64,000 bases of DNA from the NCBI GenBank assembly GCA_039654915.1, contig CM077595.1, positions 89,879,501 through 89,943,500 of the forward strand, read 5' to 3'. Origin of the DNA: Aquilaria yunnanensis. Taxonomy: Eukaryota; Streptophyta; Magnoliopsida; Malvales; Thymelaeaceae. The position numbers and the translations under genes were made by a program. The notes under the pieces are model-generated. The model was not told the origin of the DNA, did not search any database, and saw nothing but the letters and a program-made list of their open reading frames with translations. Shown here piece after piece: positions 1 through 12,189 of this stretch. Each line of letters begins with the position of its first letter. Position 1 is the first letter of the stretch.

Positions 1-1000
1 GGAATTTCATTAAAGTATTCTTACACATTCATGAAGTTATATAAAAGTGCAAAATTCTTCTCATTTGATGAAAGATGAGTAGTTATTTGTTTTCTACACC
101 AAACAAATGATTGAGATTGGGGATCTCCAGTACATTAAGGTATGAATTCTAAACTCTGGAGGTAAATGGTGAATTTGTGATTCTTGGTGAAGATATAAAT
201 TCTAAACTTGAAAGCAAATGGTGACTTTGTGATTCTTCATACATTAGTGTACAAATTTTAAACCATGAAAGAAAATGTTAACTTGATGATTTATGTGCAT
301 TTAGTACAACTTCTAAACTTTGAAGGCAAATAATGACTTAATGATTTCATGTACATCAAGTAGAAATTATGAATTTTAAAGTCAAATGGTGAATTTTTTT
401 TATACATCACCGTAAAGAAAAATGATAAGCTGAAAGCAAATGATGACTCATTGAACGACAAACAATAGAGATAATGAAGAAAATGACAGCAGTTGGGAGG
501 GCAATGATACCCTTCAAGACGTATGACTTAGCAATGGCAATGTCTTTGGTGGATAGGGGAAATGGTGGAAACAAAAAACATATACGATGTCTACCAATCA
601 TATTAATTTCAACTCTTGCAACATCATATATAAACACGAAGCACATATGCCAAAAATCAGGATTGCCATTACCTGCAAAACATTTGATGACAAAATGGTG
701 ACTGTATTATCTCTTTAAAAAATTTTGTTGCTTCACCAAGTTTCTTCCTATACGATACCATATTTGTGATAGATGGCACAAAGGCCATGAGAAAATTATG
801 TCAAAAAAGTTATAGACAAAAATTAATATGATAGCTATATAATTTGTTAGAACCAATAGAAGTAGGCTTAGGTTTTGGCCAAGTAAAGCATGCTAGGTTT
901 AGGTTTCGACCAAGTAAAGCATGCTATTAATAAAGTGTGTACTAGTACAGTACATTACCTGGACCAATATCATGCATCCACAAAAATTTACATTCTCTTT
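1..1000. other. AT-rich intergenic sequence with degenerate tandem repeats
   Basis: I see no gene here. From about 125 to 400 a motif of roughly 65 bp recurs four or five times in decayed form, each copy holding a variant of 'caaatggtgacttngtgatt' followed by a version of 'tacattaagtacaaattcta'. At about 868-925 a phrase containing 'ccaagtaaagcatgcta' occurs twice in direct orientation. Both look like old minisatellite-type duplications. The short ORFs here lie opposite each other and show no family motif. Confidence 0.5.
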
Positions 1001-4000
1001 CACTTGCTTATTTACCAAACAAAAATGGATGTCAGCTAACACCCCAAGCATTGAAATTTTAAAATTTGAAGGAAATAGTGACTTAAGTAGGTGTTAGTGT
1101 CATTACAAGACAATCCTACTCTTTTTTTTTTTTTGCAAAATCACATGCGACTAGCACATTCTATGTTGGCACCCTCTTCCGTCCAAAGTAATAGTTTTAC
1201 AGCTACTGGTTACCTCCAGTTGCTGAAACGTGTGTCCTATCAAGTAAACTTATAGCATCATAAAACTGGGGGCATTTAAACAACACATACTTGGAAGGCC
1301 TAAAAAATGAGGGACCAATTGGTCTCAGCACAGCCTTCGGCCATATTACAAATAACATCCAGTACGCCTTTATACCAAATGTTTATAGTTGATACCGAAT
1401 GTTCATACCATTGACCAAGTTGTGTGTCACCATATCTACATAGGCTAATAAAAATGGCCAATGCCTCATGAGTTGACATGTCCTATAAACCAACTAATCC
1501 ATATATTTCTACCAATGCCTTGCACAATGCCCAAAAGCAAGGCACTATCATTCTATATTCATCATAAAAATCATCTGGCCTAGTCATTAAAACCCCAAAA
1601 AAGTTGTTTCGTTGTTCATATAGATTTGTTAGTAGGCATCTATTCTACTCGATAATTGTTAGTCCTATTTGCCAACATTTTGTAGATCACAGCTTCAGCT
1701 ACTTCCCCATCCTCCACAAATGCATTGGAACCTAGTTTCCTTCTCAAATATTGAAAAATGTTTGAGAACGACATTACTGTATTTATATTAACTAGATTAG
1801 AAAATATAAACATTTTTCATGCAATATCATGGGGGTATGAATGCATGTATAACTAATTCTTGTCATGGAACTACATGCATGTGGATGCAGGATCAATTAA
1901 ATACGAAATATCTTACCATCAATATGAAATGCACTTCAAAATCAACCTGGTTATTTGTTCACATGACCTAAATGTAACTAACCCATAACATTAGGAGGAT
2001 CACTAAAGGTAACTAACCCATACCCCACAATATTAAATGTAATAACTCATAGCCTAAATCAGCTGAGCACATTCAATGAGAATGTGCAAACCTAAATTAC
2101 AATAGCCCCTTAACAAAAAGACATAAAGTTACAGCAATTAAATTGCTAAAAAAAATTACAGCACCTTGATACAAGCTACTCTTTATTAGACATGAATTGA
2201 GACACTTTATCCTTCTTTGTGCAAGCTTCTGACATAGCCATTACAACCTCAACTCAAGTGAATGAAACCCTCACAAGAACATCTTGAAGGCTCACTCATT
2301 CTCCAAGAAGTAAATAATTTAATAAATGCTAAACCCTAACCCCAATCTTAATTATAAACCCTTAATGACTTAAACACCTTAACCTAAACATATGGATGCA
2401 ATCCTATTAAACAGAGACTCAAATCACCCAATAAATCTAAGAACAAACATACCTGATTGTAACTAATACAAATCACATAAAAAAATGATCTAAAATGGAA
2501 GAACATATTGGCCCAAAAAGAAACAATAAGCAACAGAGAACAAATTGTCCCAAAAAAAATAATGAGCAATGAATATACTCACCAGGCATTTGGCTTGTAA
2601 AAATAGTCTAGTTCTTTGAAAGAAAGAATCACAGTTAAGAATATTGTTCCTGTAACTTACGGTTTGATTGATAAAAATTGGTAACCTTTTCCATCTAGAA
2701 GCATGTGGTTGAGAATAAGGGAAAACACAATGAAATAACACGAGAAATATGAATTTAGTATCGATGATAACAATGATGCATGGTGTATGGCATGGCTAGT
2801 GAACCGATGACAATATAACCGGCCCCACTGGTAGCAGACAATCAATAAGCAGTAAGGGCAGTTGGGGCAGTAGAATGATAAGGGCCATAGAGGCATAAAG
2901 ATGCCACTGAATAAAGGCATATGAGAATAACATTTGTAGAGTTAGAAGGTATGTTGATGCTTTTACAATGACCCAAGAAGACTCAACAAACAAACACTTG
3001 GGAACTTGATGCATGTCATAGTTAACAGCGGACACAAACAAAGTGGCTAAGGACTTCGAGACTCTCACATCACAAAGTTGTGCAACCTCTAGGTACACCT
3101 ATCATCATATAATATAACAATTGAACTAGAAAGAAAAAATAAGGAAACTAAATCACTTTCAGTAATTCCTATATTTATAAGTGGCAACATACCATGATTT
3201 TTACATTAGTACAACATCCCAACCAGTTCTAGGCCTACAAAATAACTATTATTGATGCCATAATGGTATTTCAATTGACAAATGTGTGATGCTGTTTAAA
3301 TGGACTTAACTACCAACCATGCATTCCAATGATGAAACTTGTTCACTATGATCATAAAATTTTAATTCACACAGCATACAAACATGGTCTTCATATATAC
3401 CATATAATCAAATTTCACCAAAAAATGACAAAAGCCATGTAAGCAAGCAGCACACCGGAATGTGCCACTTCCACCACAAATCTGTGGCAACAACTTTCAC
3501 AGTGGCAGGATTTCACCTTCAACCAGATGTAGGGCCCATCGCCAACAACAAGGGTATGCGGTTTTACCACAATTGTGTGCGTGTGTAGTCAGTTGTCTCC
3601 CCCATGTGATAGGCAACAAACCTTCAACCAACATGGGGCAACTTGTCACCATCAATTTCACCCATGTTTTTCACTTCCAATGTAAACGATATAAAATTAC
3701 TAGTTACATGTTCTACCCAATAAGTAAGGCGCATGTTGCTAGGGACTGCTGCCTAATCCCAATTAGGTTCAATGAATGGGATCGCTTGATTATTCATTGT
3801 ACATAGTTGTCTTGTATGAACATGGATAAGCATATTGAGAAGGACAAACCAACAAGGTAATGCACAAGCAAATCTAAGAAACCAAGTTAAAGCACAAATA
3901 ATTCCAACTAACCATGGAATTAAAGGTACCTCGTCGTAAATGGGCGATGATGTACTGCTGGTGGCCATTTGAGACTAGACGACGCTCAATTTTAGCTGCT

Positions 4001-4130
4001 AGATCGTGCATGCTTTCAATGGGTGAACCGATCTCAGACAACTCCAGCCCTAAGTTACCCCAGCTTACATACCTATTCCAGGAATGAGAACTGGGAGTCA
4101 ATTGGTGTTAACAATGGGAAGAGCGGTTAA
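1000..4130 (-). other. Decayed coding-like traces, family not recognised
   Basis: Minus-strand translation gives protein-like stretches interrupted by stops and frameshifts. One lies at about 1,680-1,800 (FVEDGEVAEAVIYKMLANR), one at 1,530-1,600 (RPDDFYDEYRMIVPCFWALC), one at 2,940-3,098 (VAQLCDVRVSKSLATLFVSA) and one at 3,920-4,090 (SPIESMHDLAAKIERRLVSN). Codon-like composition and minus-strand consistency suggest remnants of one or more old genes or of a transposon coding region. I cannot name the family, and no continuous reading frame or intron pattern survives. Confidence 0.25.
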
Positions 4131-4263
4131 ACTTATTGATGTTCTACAGTACCTCTAAAAAGGCTATAGTGACTGAAAAGGTCACATATAGCATAGTTAT
4201 GAAGGATCCATATGTGGACAGATGGAATGGGTCGAGAACTAGAATAAAAGGGTTTATAAATAC

Positions 4264-5318
4264 TAAGGTTGTTAAAATCGCGATGTTAATTGTAGGATCG
4301 TATGATCCTACGATCTTAACATATAAAATTTTTTCAAAATGTTGTAGGATCGAAGGCATGGTAGGATCATGACAAGATCATGACTAGGATCGTAGGATAG
4401 AAGGATCGTACCGATCATACTCGGGTATTGATTTTTATTTGGGTAAATTATATGGATGATCCTTAATATTTAATTATCATCCTGTTTTCATCTCTAATAT
4501 ATTAAATAATTTGTTTTGATCCTAAACCTATTAAAAATGTTCTATTTTGGTTTTAAATCTATTAAAAACATTTCATTTTAATCCCCAATTGGACGAAATT
4601 TGTTAACTCAAGATAATTATCTGATAGCAAATTTTAAAACATAATTTAAATTATTCTGTAACTGTCTTACAGTAAATTTAATATGTATAATAATTTTTTT
4701 TATAGTTAATGAATATTCAAATTACTAATTTTTCCTTTTTATAAGTTAAACTTATATCATTCAGGAAGAAGAAACTACTTAATCAAATTATTTATTGACT
4801 ATAAAAAAATTATTATACATTTTAAATTTACTATAAGTTAATTATTGAATATTTAAATTAGAAGTTTTAAAGCTTATGTTATACAATTATTTTGAGATAA
4901 TGGATTTCATCTTTTGAGAACCAAAGCAAAACAAATTTAATAGGTTTAGGATCAAAGCAAAACATTCAATATGTTAAAGAAGAATTATGGACATTGTACT
5001 CTCTCTTATTTGTCAATGATGTGTTTGTTTATAAATTTCTTTCAAACTTGTGTTGATTATTTTGCTAATTATATTAATGTATACTCTATTAAAGCTTGAA
5101 TTTTACTTTTATTGTATCAATAATTTTTTCATATCATTATTATAACACTTAAATTTTACTTGAGCTTTTAATATAATTGGTATTTTACATGAACTATATT
5201 ATTTAGTCAATAAATTTTGAGCTTTTGGTAAAATCTTATGATCTATAATCTAATCTTATGAACCTGATCTTATATGGTAAAAAATTATCCTAGGTAGGAT
5301 CTCAATGTTGACAATATG
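4264..5318. mobile_element. Non-autonomous TIR DNA transposon, copy 1 (AAGGTTGTTAAAATCG family)
   Basis: It begins with 'aaggttgttaaaatcgcgat' and ends in a decayed inverse of that sequence. Near both ends it is full of GATC-containing words ('gtaggatcgtatgatcctac'). The interior is non-coding. It is a diverged relative of the element at 23,561-24,497, with the same order of blocks: GATC-rich end, then 'ttggacgaaatttgttaact', then an AT-rich body, then a GATC-rich end. The terminal repeats are clearer in the second copy. Superfamily is not settled; hAT or MULE-derived are both possible. Confidence 0.6.
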
Positions 5319-5329
5319 TTAACACTTCT

Positions 5330-6030
5330 GGATTAGTTCCATCTGAACATTGTTTAAAAAAAATCCATCCAAAAAGTGATAACTTTCACGCCAAGTTATA
5401 GAAAGAGGTAAATTTCAAAAAAAAGTCCCTAGCTTGATTAAATATCTAACATTCATCCTTATTTTTCTCATTGTTTCTTTTTCTCCATGAACATAAGAAT
5501 GTTTAAAATTCTTTTTCAAGTAGCCACCTATAAAATTTTTAAAATTTTCCCATGAATCATGGTAATACACTAGATGTGTGAATAGAAAACTTTCTGAAAT
5601 TTTGATCCAAAAAACACTTTTTTGATAAAAATGAAAAATCATGGAGAAAACAATATATATTTAAGAGAATGAAACTGGTAGTAAAATGCAACAATTTAAT
5701 GTTTCTTTGCATATAACTTAAACTTTTAAATTTAAACTAGAAATTTACAATGGATATACTACTACTTAATTGATATTTAAAATTTCTTTAGTATTAGTAG
5801 ATGCTACTAGAAGATTTATCTGTGATCAGGCAAAATTCACTTTGTCAATAGTGTCTTGAAATATTCAATTAGTGCCAATTTACAAAAAGGTTGACATGTA
5901 CGTAGATGGAAGGTAAAAACAAACAAAACCCTTTAATAGCTTGATATGTGTGTGTGTGTGTGTGTGAAAGATTGATGCCCATTTTAGCATTTCAACCTAG
6001 GTGGAAGATATGGGTGTACAACAAATCAAT
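5330..6030. other. Intergenic, with a (TG)n microsatellite at about 5,947-5,966
   Basis: AT-rich sequence with no coding signal that I trust. The only distinct structure is an uninterrupted TG dinucleotide run of about ten units. Confidence 0.5.
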
Positions 6031-6034
6031 TTCA

Positions 6035-7610
6035 GGGTAAAATTTATTTGTCATCCCTAAACTTTTTGTGTTGTTCTAAATGAGTCCTTAATCTTGTTTT
6101 TGTCTATGTAAAGGCCCCAATATACAAGATTTTATCTCAATTGTGGTCTTTCCGTTACTTTCATGGTTAACTTTTGATGAAATTTTTGTGACAAATGTCA
6201 ACGCTAGTCTTTTTCATTTTCTTGCTCCCACTTAATGCACTCACGACCCAGTCCATCATGCAGATGCACCACCATCATCATTTTTCCTTTCAGATCTAAC
6301 CACCTTCATATTGCCATGACTAATATTCTCCAATACACCCACATCTGCGCCACATCGAAGATCTTTCACTGCACAACCTCCCTGTTCTTTGCCAACCTTT
6401 TCACATTCTTCCACCTTACTAGCATCGGCACTTTCCCGATCACTTCCTAAAGCTTCAAGAAAGTCAGATCGACCGCACAATTTTACCCACCCACCCAACA
6501 GACCCGTCATCACCTCTTTCTATTGCACCAACTAGACCAACAATGACCACCACTAAAGGCTTATTTTGCTTCCTTTCTCTTTCACCCTCACTCTCAAATC
6601 ATCTACTCCAATGACCGAGTCGCCAAGTTAACCATCTTCAGCAGCAAGACTCTGAAAAGTCTTATCTTAGCTGATAATTTGTTCAAAGAAAGTGTTTCAA
6701 ATCTTAGAGGCATGGCTTGGCTTCAAAAGCTGAATCTAGGTCACAACAATCTCAAACTAGGGTTTCCCTCACTACCTAAGAATCTGACCACTTTGATACT
6801 GAAAAACAACTCCTTTGTATTTTGAATCCCTTTTGGAACCAATGGCTTTTGCCAGCTTCATCAATTAGACATTTCATCCAACATGTTCTTAGGACTTGTT
6901 CCTTCATTCCTGTTATCTCTACCTTCCATTTAGTTTCTAAATTTGGAGGCAACCAATTAACTTGGACACTTCCAACAAACATATGTTGCACTCAAAATCT
7001 CACCTTTCGTTGATATTTCACAAAACCTCTTTGTGAAGCTTCCTCTTTGTGTTAGTTCAAGTTTGTCCAATCAAATTGTTATCAATTCATAGAACTACCT
7101 CGTAGGCGATGACTATAAAGAGGGTCACTTAGACTAGTAATGACAACAAAGAAGCTTAAGCAATGACGACAACTATATAAGTGATTTGGACTTGAAATTA
7201 GGGGTACGATTAAAGGGGGAAATGAAATTCATCCTCGTGACATGGCGGCCGACAAGGGAAAAATGGGTCAATTTGATGAAGGAGAGGATGAAAGAGGAGA
7301 AGATGATTTCTAGGTAGGAGCGAATGAGCTTCTAAGTAAGTTGGAGGTAGAATGATAGCGCGGTAAAGTTGGTGCGGAGCCAAAGAGAGATGATAGGGCC
7401 ATTTTCTTTCTAGGAAGTTAGTATGGAATAAAAAAAGAAAAAAATGTTAAATTTATAGGTTTGAAGGTGCTTTGAGTGGAGGAAAAAAATATAGGGATCA
7501 AAGTTGGCATTTTCACTAAGATTCTATCATATTTAATTTGTGAAATTGATGTAAGGACAATAATTGAGACACCAGGCAGCAGATTGAAACTTTAGGAGAA
7601 TAAAATGAAG
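6035..7610. mobile_element. Candidate Pack-MULE-like element carrying an LRR receptor-kinase fragment
   Basis: The outer parts at about 6,035-6,210 and 7,450-7,610 look like weak inverted repeats. The left holds 'tcatccctaaactttttgtg' and 'gagtcctt'; the reverse complement of the right holds 'ttctcctaaagtttcaatc' and 'attgtcctt'. Between them is less AT-rich sequence including an LRR coding fragment (separate entry). That is the layout of a Mutator-like element that picked up a gene piece. The terminal repeats are degenerate and I found no target-site duplication, so this is tentative. Confidence 0.3.
6641..7120 (+). pseudogene. Fragment of a leucine-rich-repeat receptor-like kinase (ectodomain), broken
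   Basis: Plus-strand translation gives consecutive leucine-rich repeats: LKSLILADNLF, LQKLNLGHNNL, LTTLILKNNSF, LHQLDISSNMF and then LPTNICCTQNLTF. The pattern and wording resemble the ectodomain of the plant LRR kinases that include At3g03770/At5g14210 (recognition from memory). An in-frame stop follows LILKNNSFVF at about 6,824, and the frame changes again near 6,930, so the piece cannot encode a continuous protein. No start, transmembrane segment or kinase domain is present nearby. It is probably captured or decayed DNA. Confidence 0.6.
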
Positions 7611-9190
7611 ACTATATCCGTTAGGACAATGTGAAAAAGTTAAGAACAACAAATAAATTTTTCCTATTGTTTTGATCCAAACCAATCGACTTCGAGGGTT
7701 TGTTCGGGTTAACAAAGCAAAGAAATAGAAAAAAGTTTATGGATGTCGACCGACTATTCCTTGTAATATTATTGAAAATACAATAGCCATCATTCATTTT
7801 TTGCATCCATCAACTAATAGCTACAACTAGAGACATATTTTTCACAGGACATCTATAATAATATTATGCTCATATATAAACTTTTTTACCATCCACTTGT
7901 TGTTTATGAGGGAATAAAAATGTTAATTTTACAAAGTTTTGTTCTTGTGGGGAAAAAAATTCTTCAACCATTTACCACATGTTGTGGAATAACAAACGTG
8001 ATCAAATAAGTACATAAATTTGACATAGCTCGACTCTTAAATAGCTTACATTCATAGATAAAAGAAAACCATATAGACAAAATATATAGATTATAACAGA
8101 GACATACCCTTAGTACTCACACTAGCTTATGGATCTCCACACTACTGATAACTACATAATCTTGTCATTGTACAATTACAATATATGAGAATCACAAAAG
8201 ACTTATCGTCATAGCCCTTTCCGGCCTCCAGACCTTTCCTCCCTCTTGAAATTTTCACATCTTAGCTCTTCACAACAATTAATTTTTCTCTCATTAAACT
8301 TGTTATGTGCTAGCTAAGAGCTAACATACGGTAAATTTATATGCTTGTTTGATCACATTTATAATTTTATTGTGTGTGATAAATGATTAAAGAATTTTTT
8401 TTCCCAACAAGTAGTGTCAAAGCTGATTGTTCGATTGAGAATGGCACTGGTATGCTGGAGTTTGATACTCATTTGACGACATAAAGTGTTGAGTGAAGAG
8501 TGTGTGCTCGTAGTTAGGTATGCTCCTAATGCGTTGAGGTTTCCGCTCAAGGGGAAGTGTCATGACTATGTGTAGTTGAGTCACTTGCAAAGGAGAGATT
8601 GTTGCGGATGTGCATGGTGACTTTGTTCCACGTGATTGAAAGTTGTCTACTCAAAGACGTGGAACTAAAGGGGGTAAGTAGGGGCCCAGGCCCTTACTAA
8701 AATTGTAAAATACATATAATTTTCTTTAAAATTTAAAGGTAAACGTATTTTTGCCCCTCTGAAATTGGTCAAATTCTCTTGTAAGACCATTATTGTATGT
8801 GGTATCTTGCTTGAGTGGATCTCTTCACCTCAAATCTGCCAACAATTCTATTAGGTATCAATTATGGTATTCACAGTTTCTTAACTCAACATGTTAGCTC
8901 GATTTCATGCCAAAATCGAGCTGATCCAATTTAAGTGCATGTTTCGGCGTGGCACAACACATATCCAACATATAGCATAAAATGTGCCGAGAAGCGCAAA
9001 ACCACGGTCAGTGACAACATTTTTATGTCTACAAATATTGGTTTAGTTGTTGCAAAGAAGTTTATACCTCCGCCAAGAAGTGAGGAACAGAATCATACCA
9101 CTGGTGATTAAAAAGTTTGAACCACAAGCTATGCTTAAACAAGTAGGTTCATTTCACCTCTTGACACTTCCCTGGGATGCCATTTAGAGT
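7611..9190. other. Intergenic, no gene seen
   Basis: AT-rich sequence without a convincing reading frame. The ORFs of 60-63 codons here have no recognisable motif. Confidence 0.5.
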
Positions 9191-9930
9191 GGATAACACA
9201 TCTACTAACAATCATATATTTTACGCAGTACAAATGTCTTTACATTTTGTAATTTTTTCACATGAAATATCATGGTATATGGTGGTATTTCACAAATGGC
9301 TTGCTTTTTATGACATTTTGTTAGAATACTAAGGTATACCACAAAATACTGCATCATATGTACTGTAGTATCCTATTTTTTGTGCTACATGTGTGAACTA
9401 ATTTTTTTTTTATCATTTTACATCAAAATATGATACAGAAATATGTAAAATAATAAAATATAATTAATACTCATTTTGACATAATTATTAATTTTATTTT
9501 TCTTACAAATAAAATTTAATTTATAAATGATGTGAACATAATTTAAATTTAAAAATTATTGCAATTTTTGCACAATATAATCCCAATTTTCTAGAATGGT
9601 CCTATAAAAAACATGTAATTCTTTGGTTTGGTAAAAGACATGTAATTCTACATAACATAATATTTATTTTGTTCTATATATTCTATTTTTTGTATTTTTT
9701 TAATAAAAATATTATCTTATATATATTTTTTATTTATATTTGGATAATTATGAGAAAAAATAGAATACATATAAAAAGGTGCAAAACTTATTTAATGTAT
9801 TTCATCTTACAATAATATTCCAACAATTTTTTCACAAAAAAGGTAATGATATACTGCATGGAATACTATGCTCTATATCTAGAATTTACGGGGCATAGTA
9901 TATCTAGCAGTAGCGATATTTAATATATTG
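9190..9930. mobile_element. AT-rich repeat of the 'GGTATACCACAAAATAC' family, decayed copy
   Basis: This stretch shares words with 32,610-33,262: 'ggtataccacaaaatac', 'tatgtactg(c/t)(g/a)gtat' and an AT-rich core. It seems to be an older copy of the same non-coding element. Ends are unclear. Confidence 0.45.
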
Positions 9931-9938
9931 TTCCTAAG

Positions 9939-10176
9939 TACTCCCTCCGTCCCAAAACTTTTTCTTCATTTGTTTTCAGTAATTAATTTAGGATTTTTTA
10001 TTTTTAACATTTTAATATATAAATGAAAAATTTTTATATACAAATAATAAATCAAGACATGTAGTTTCTAAATATATATTTTTTAAATTTTTTCTAACAA
10101 ACAATAATATGAAAAATATCAAGTTAAAAAACAACAAAAAATCAAATGGAGTAAAAAATTTTGGATGGAGGGAATA
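9939..10176. mobile_element. Stowaway-like MITE
   Basis: The left end reads TACTCCCTCCGTCCCAAAAC and the right end reads 'ttttggatggagggaata', its near-perfect inverse. The element is 238 bp including the flanking TA, which is the expected Tc1/mariner target duplication. CTCCCTCCGTCCC is the classic Stowaway terminus. It has no coding capacity. Confidence 0.8.
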
Positions 10177-10565
10177 GCTCTTAATTCTTTTGCAGAATTT
10201 TAAATATTCTAGAAAATAAAAAAAACTACATGAGATCAGGAAATTGAAAAACTTAGTTAACTTGTGGATCTCAATCTTGAAAACCATAGCTATTACTTCA
10301 CAGATTAAACTTTCAGGAAATTGAGTAAAATCTTCTTCCACAGCGACACCAGTAGCATTTTCACTTAATTCATTTTTAACAAAAAATAAATTCATTGACA
10401 TCAATAAATCATAAGTACTATATAACGGTTTTAATGCAAGTTCCCAGCATTCTTAGAGAATTGTCTGTGCAGATATAATAGTTAATATTTCTAAAATTTT
10501 GACTTGGAGGTTGGAACATACACGTATGTTATTAGCAACTGTCCAAAAGAGGCAATACAACAACA

Positions 10566-10640
10566 TATTGGTCTAATGGTGGGATATTAGACTTTTTATA
10601 TTCTCAACTAGGATTTGAGCCCAGCCTTTCATCTTTTCCT
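10566..10640 (+). repeat. tRNA-like SINE remnant
   Basis: An A-box-like 'tggtctaatggt' is followed after about 40 bp by a B-box-like 'aggatttgagccc', which is the internal RNA polymerase III promoter layout of tRNA-derived SINEs. The region between does not fold as a normal tRNA, so I do not call it a tRNA gene. Confidence 0.35.
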
Positions 10641-10704
10641 TGTAACTCCTAAATATTATCTTATAATACTTATGGGTACCAAAGTAAAAAGAACAAATTG
10701 AAAA

Positions 10705-12110
10705 GGAAAAATCACCGAAACTTTTATATGATTTAGTCAAACCTACACTTTTATCTTTATTATTTGGAATAACAACACTCACTCCCCTCTAATGTTAGCT
10801 TAGTCATCCGCTGTCACCATATAAAAGAGAAAATGCTTATTTTGCAATCTTGACATTCTTCAATAAAAACTTTGCCCCAACTTTTATATCTAAGCAAAAA
10901 TAAAACTGAAATAAGAACAAGAATTAGAACAGAATATCCAAGAAACATGAAATCAAAACAAATGAGGGAAGTTTGAACAAAAGTGAATCAAAATGTGAGA
11001 TTGCACAAATTCTCTTCACTTATTCTTCCCCACTCTTTGTTGCCCAAATCAAGTTCCCTCAAATCCAAGATCGATCAACAAAAAATTTCTAAAATTCAGA
11101 AATTGCGACTGTAAAAACAAATAGACATTGATAACAGATCTAAAGGATCCAAAAATGGTGGAGATTCCGAAACCCCACACACTGTCGCTGGAAAGCAGGT
11201 AGCAGCAAGCAACAGAGCCACTGCCGTTGTCGTTGCAACCGGGCAAATCATTTGTCTCACAGTCCACGTTACATGGGGAAGAATCTTTGCAATCATATAG
11301 ACCGATGTCGGCTGATATTCCAAAGTAGCTGTTCCCACAAAGCTGAAGACGTTCAAGTTTTGATACTTGCAACAGATGGAAGAGCTAGGGAAGTCAACCA
11401 GTACCCCATCCGTGAAGATTTTGACAACTTTCTAGCATTCGAAGCTCTTCGTCCAAGCCTCAGGACCAGCTGAAGGAGACCCCAGCCACCACTTCCACCG
11501 TTTCTGCCTCTCATCCCGAATTCTACTCTTACGCTGCCGCCCTTCCTTTTCCCGGCTCGGTGCCCAACCACCCTTTGTCTGCTCACTCTTCCGTCTCCCA
11601 TAGCTCCACCTTTATCCGAGTCTTGTGCCCCGTCTTCGTTCTTTTCTCTTCTGTTCAGGTTTCTCAGAAATCACAGAAATCTCCTTCCTTCCCTCTTTCT
11701 TGACGCATATCGGATATGTCAGTGCTGTGTTCTCTTCTGTTCATGTTTCTCGGATCTTGATAAGGATATTTGGTTCACTTTTGTTTTTGTTTTTGTTTTG
11801 ATTTCCTTTCTTGGATTTTGATTTCATGCTTCTCTGTTTTGTTTTGATTTCATGTTTCTCGGATCTTCGATTCAAATTCTTGTTTTGATTTCATTTTTGT
11901 TAATGGGTTTTGCTTTTGTTCAAACACAGAAGTTGGGGGCCATAATTTTTATGGTAGAATGGTAGCGGGTAAACTAAGCATTTTTATCTTTTCAGTGATG
12001 TGAGTGAATCATAATGTTAATGTTGGAGGGGGATAAATGAATTCATTTCAAATAATTGGGATAAAAATGTATGTTTGACAAAATCTTAGCGTGGGTTTTG
12101 GTAATTTTCG
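10705..12110. mobile_element. Long-TIR element with captured gene-like interior (Pack-MULE candidate)
   Basis: About 300 bp at the left (10,705-11,010) matches the reverse complement of the right end (11,770-12,110) block by block. Left 'aaaaatcaccgaaac' pairs with right 'gaaaattaccaaaac', 'agtcaaacctacacttttat' with 'tgtcaaacatacatttttat', and 'ccaagaaacatgaaatcaaa' with 'ccgagaaacatgaaatcaaa'. The interior at 11,040-11,640 is distinctly GC-richer and gene-like. Long degenerate TIRs around captured coding DNA are typical of Pack-MULEs. A 9-bp target duplication is not clear. Confidence 0.55.
11090..11440 (-). pseudogene. Captured receptor-kinase ectodomain fragment (WAK/LRK10L-like), frameshifted
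   Basis: On the minus strand, adjacent frames give VLVDFPSSSICCKYQNLNVF, then LCGNSYFGISADIGLYDCKD, then NDLPGCNDNGSGSVACCYLL. The cysteine-rich pattern resembles the extracellular segment of plant wall-associated/LRK10-like receptor kinases (family recalled from memory, low certainty). The pieces are in different frames, so at least one frameshift is present. There is no signal peptide, membrane segment or kinase domain. It lies between the inverted repeats of the surrounding element, consistent with transduplication. Confidence 0.35.
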
Positions 12111-12189
12111 TTGTTGGAAAAACATGACAACACAACAATAGGCCACATAAATGTGAGCTTTCACGAAGAAGTCCACAACTAATGCCTAC

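Noticed and set aside
3462..3806. Plus-strand 114-codon ORF
   Set aside because: No recognisable domain, no neighbours or splice partners; composition fits chance.
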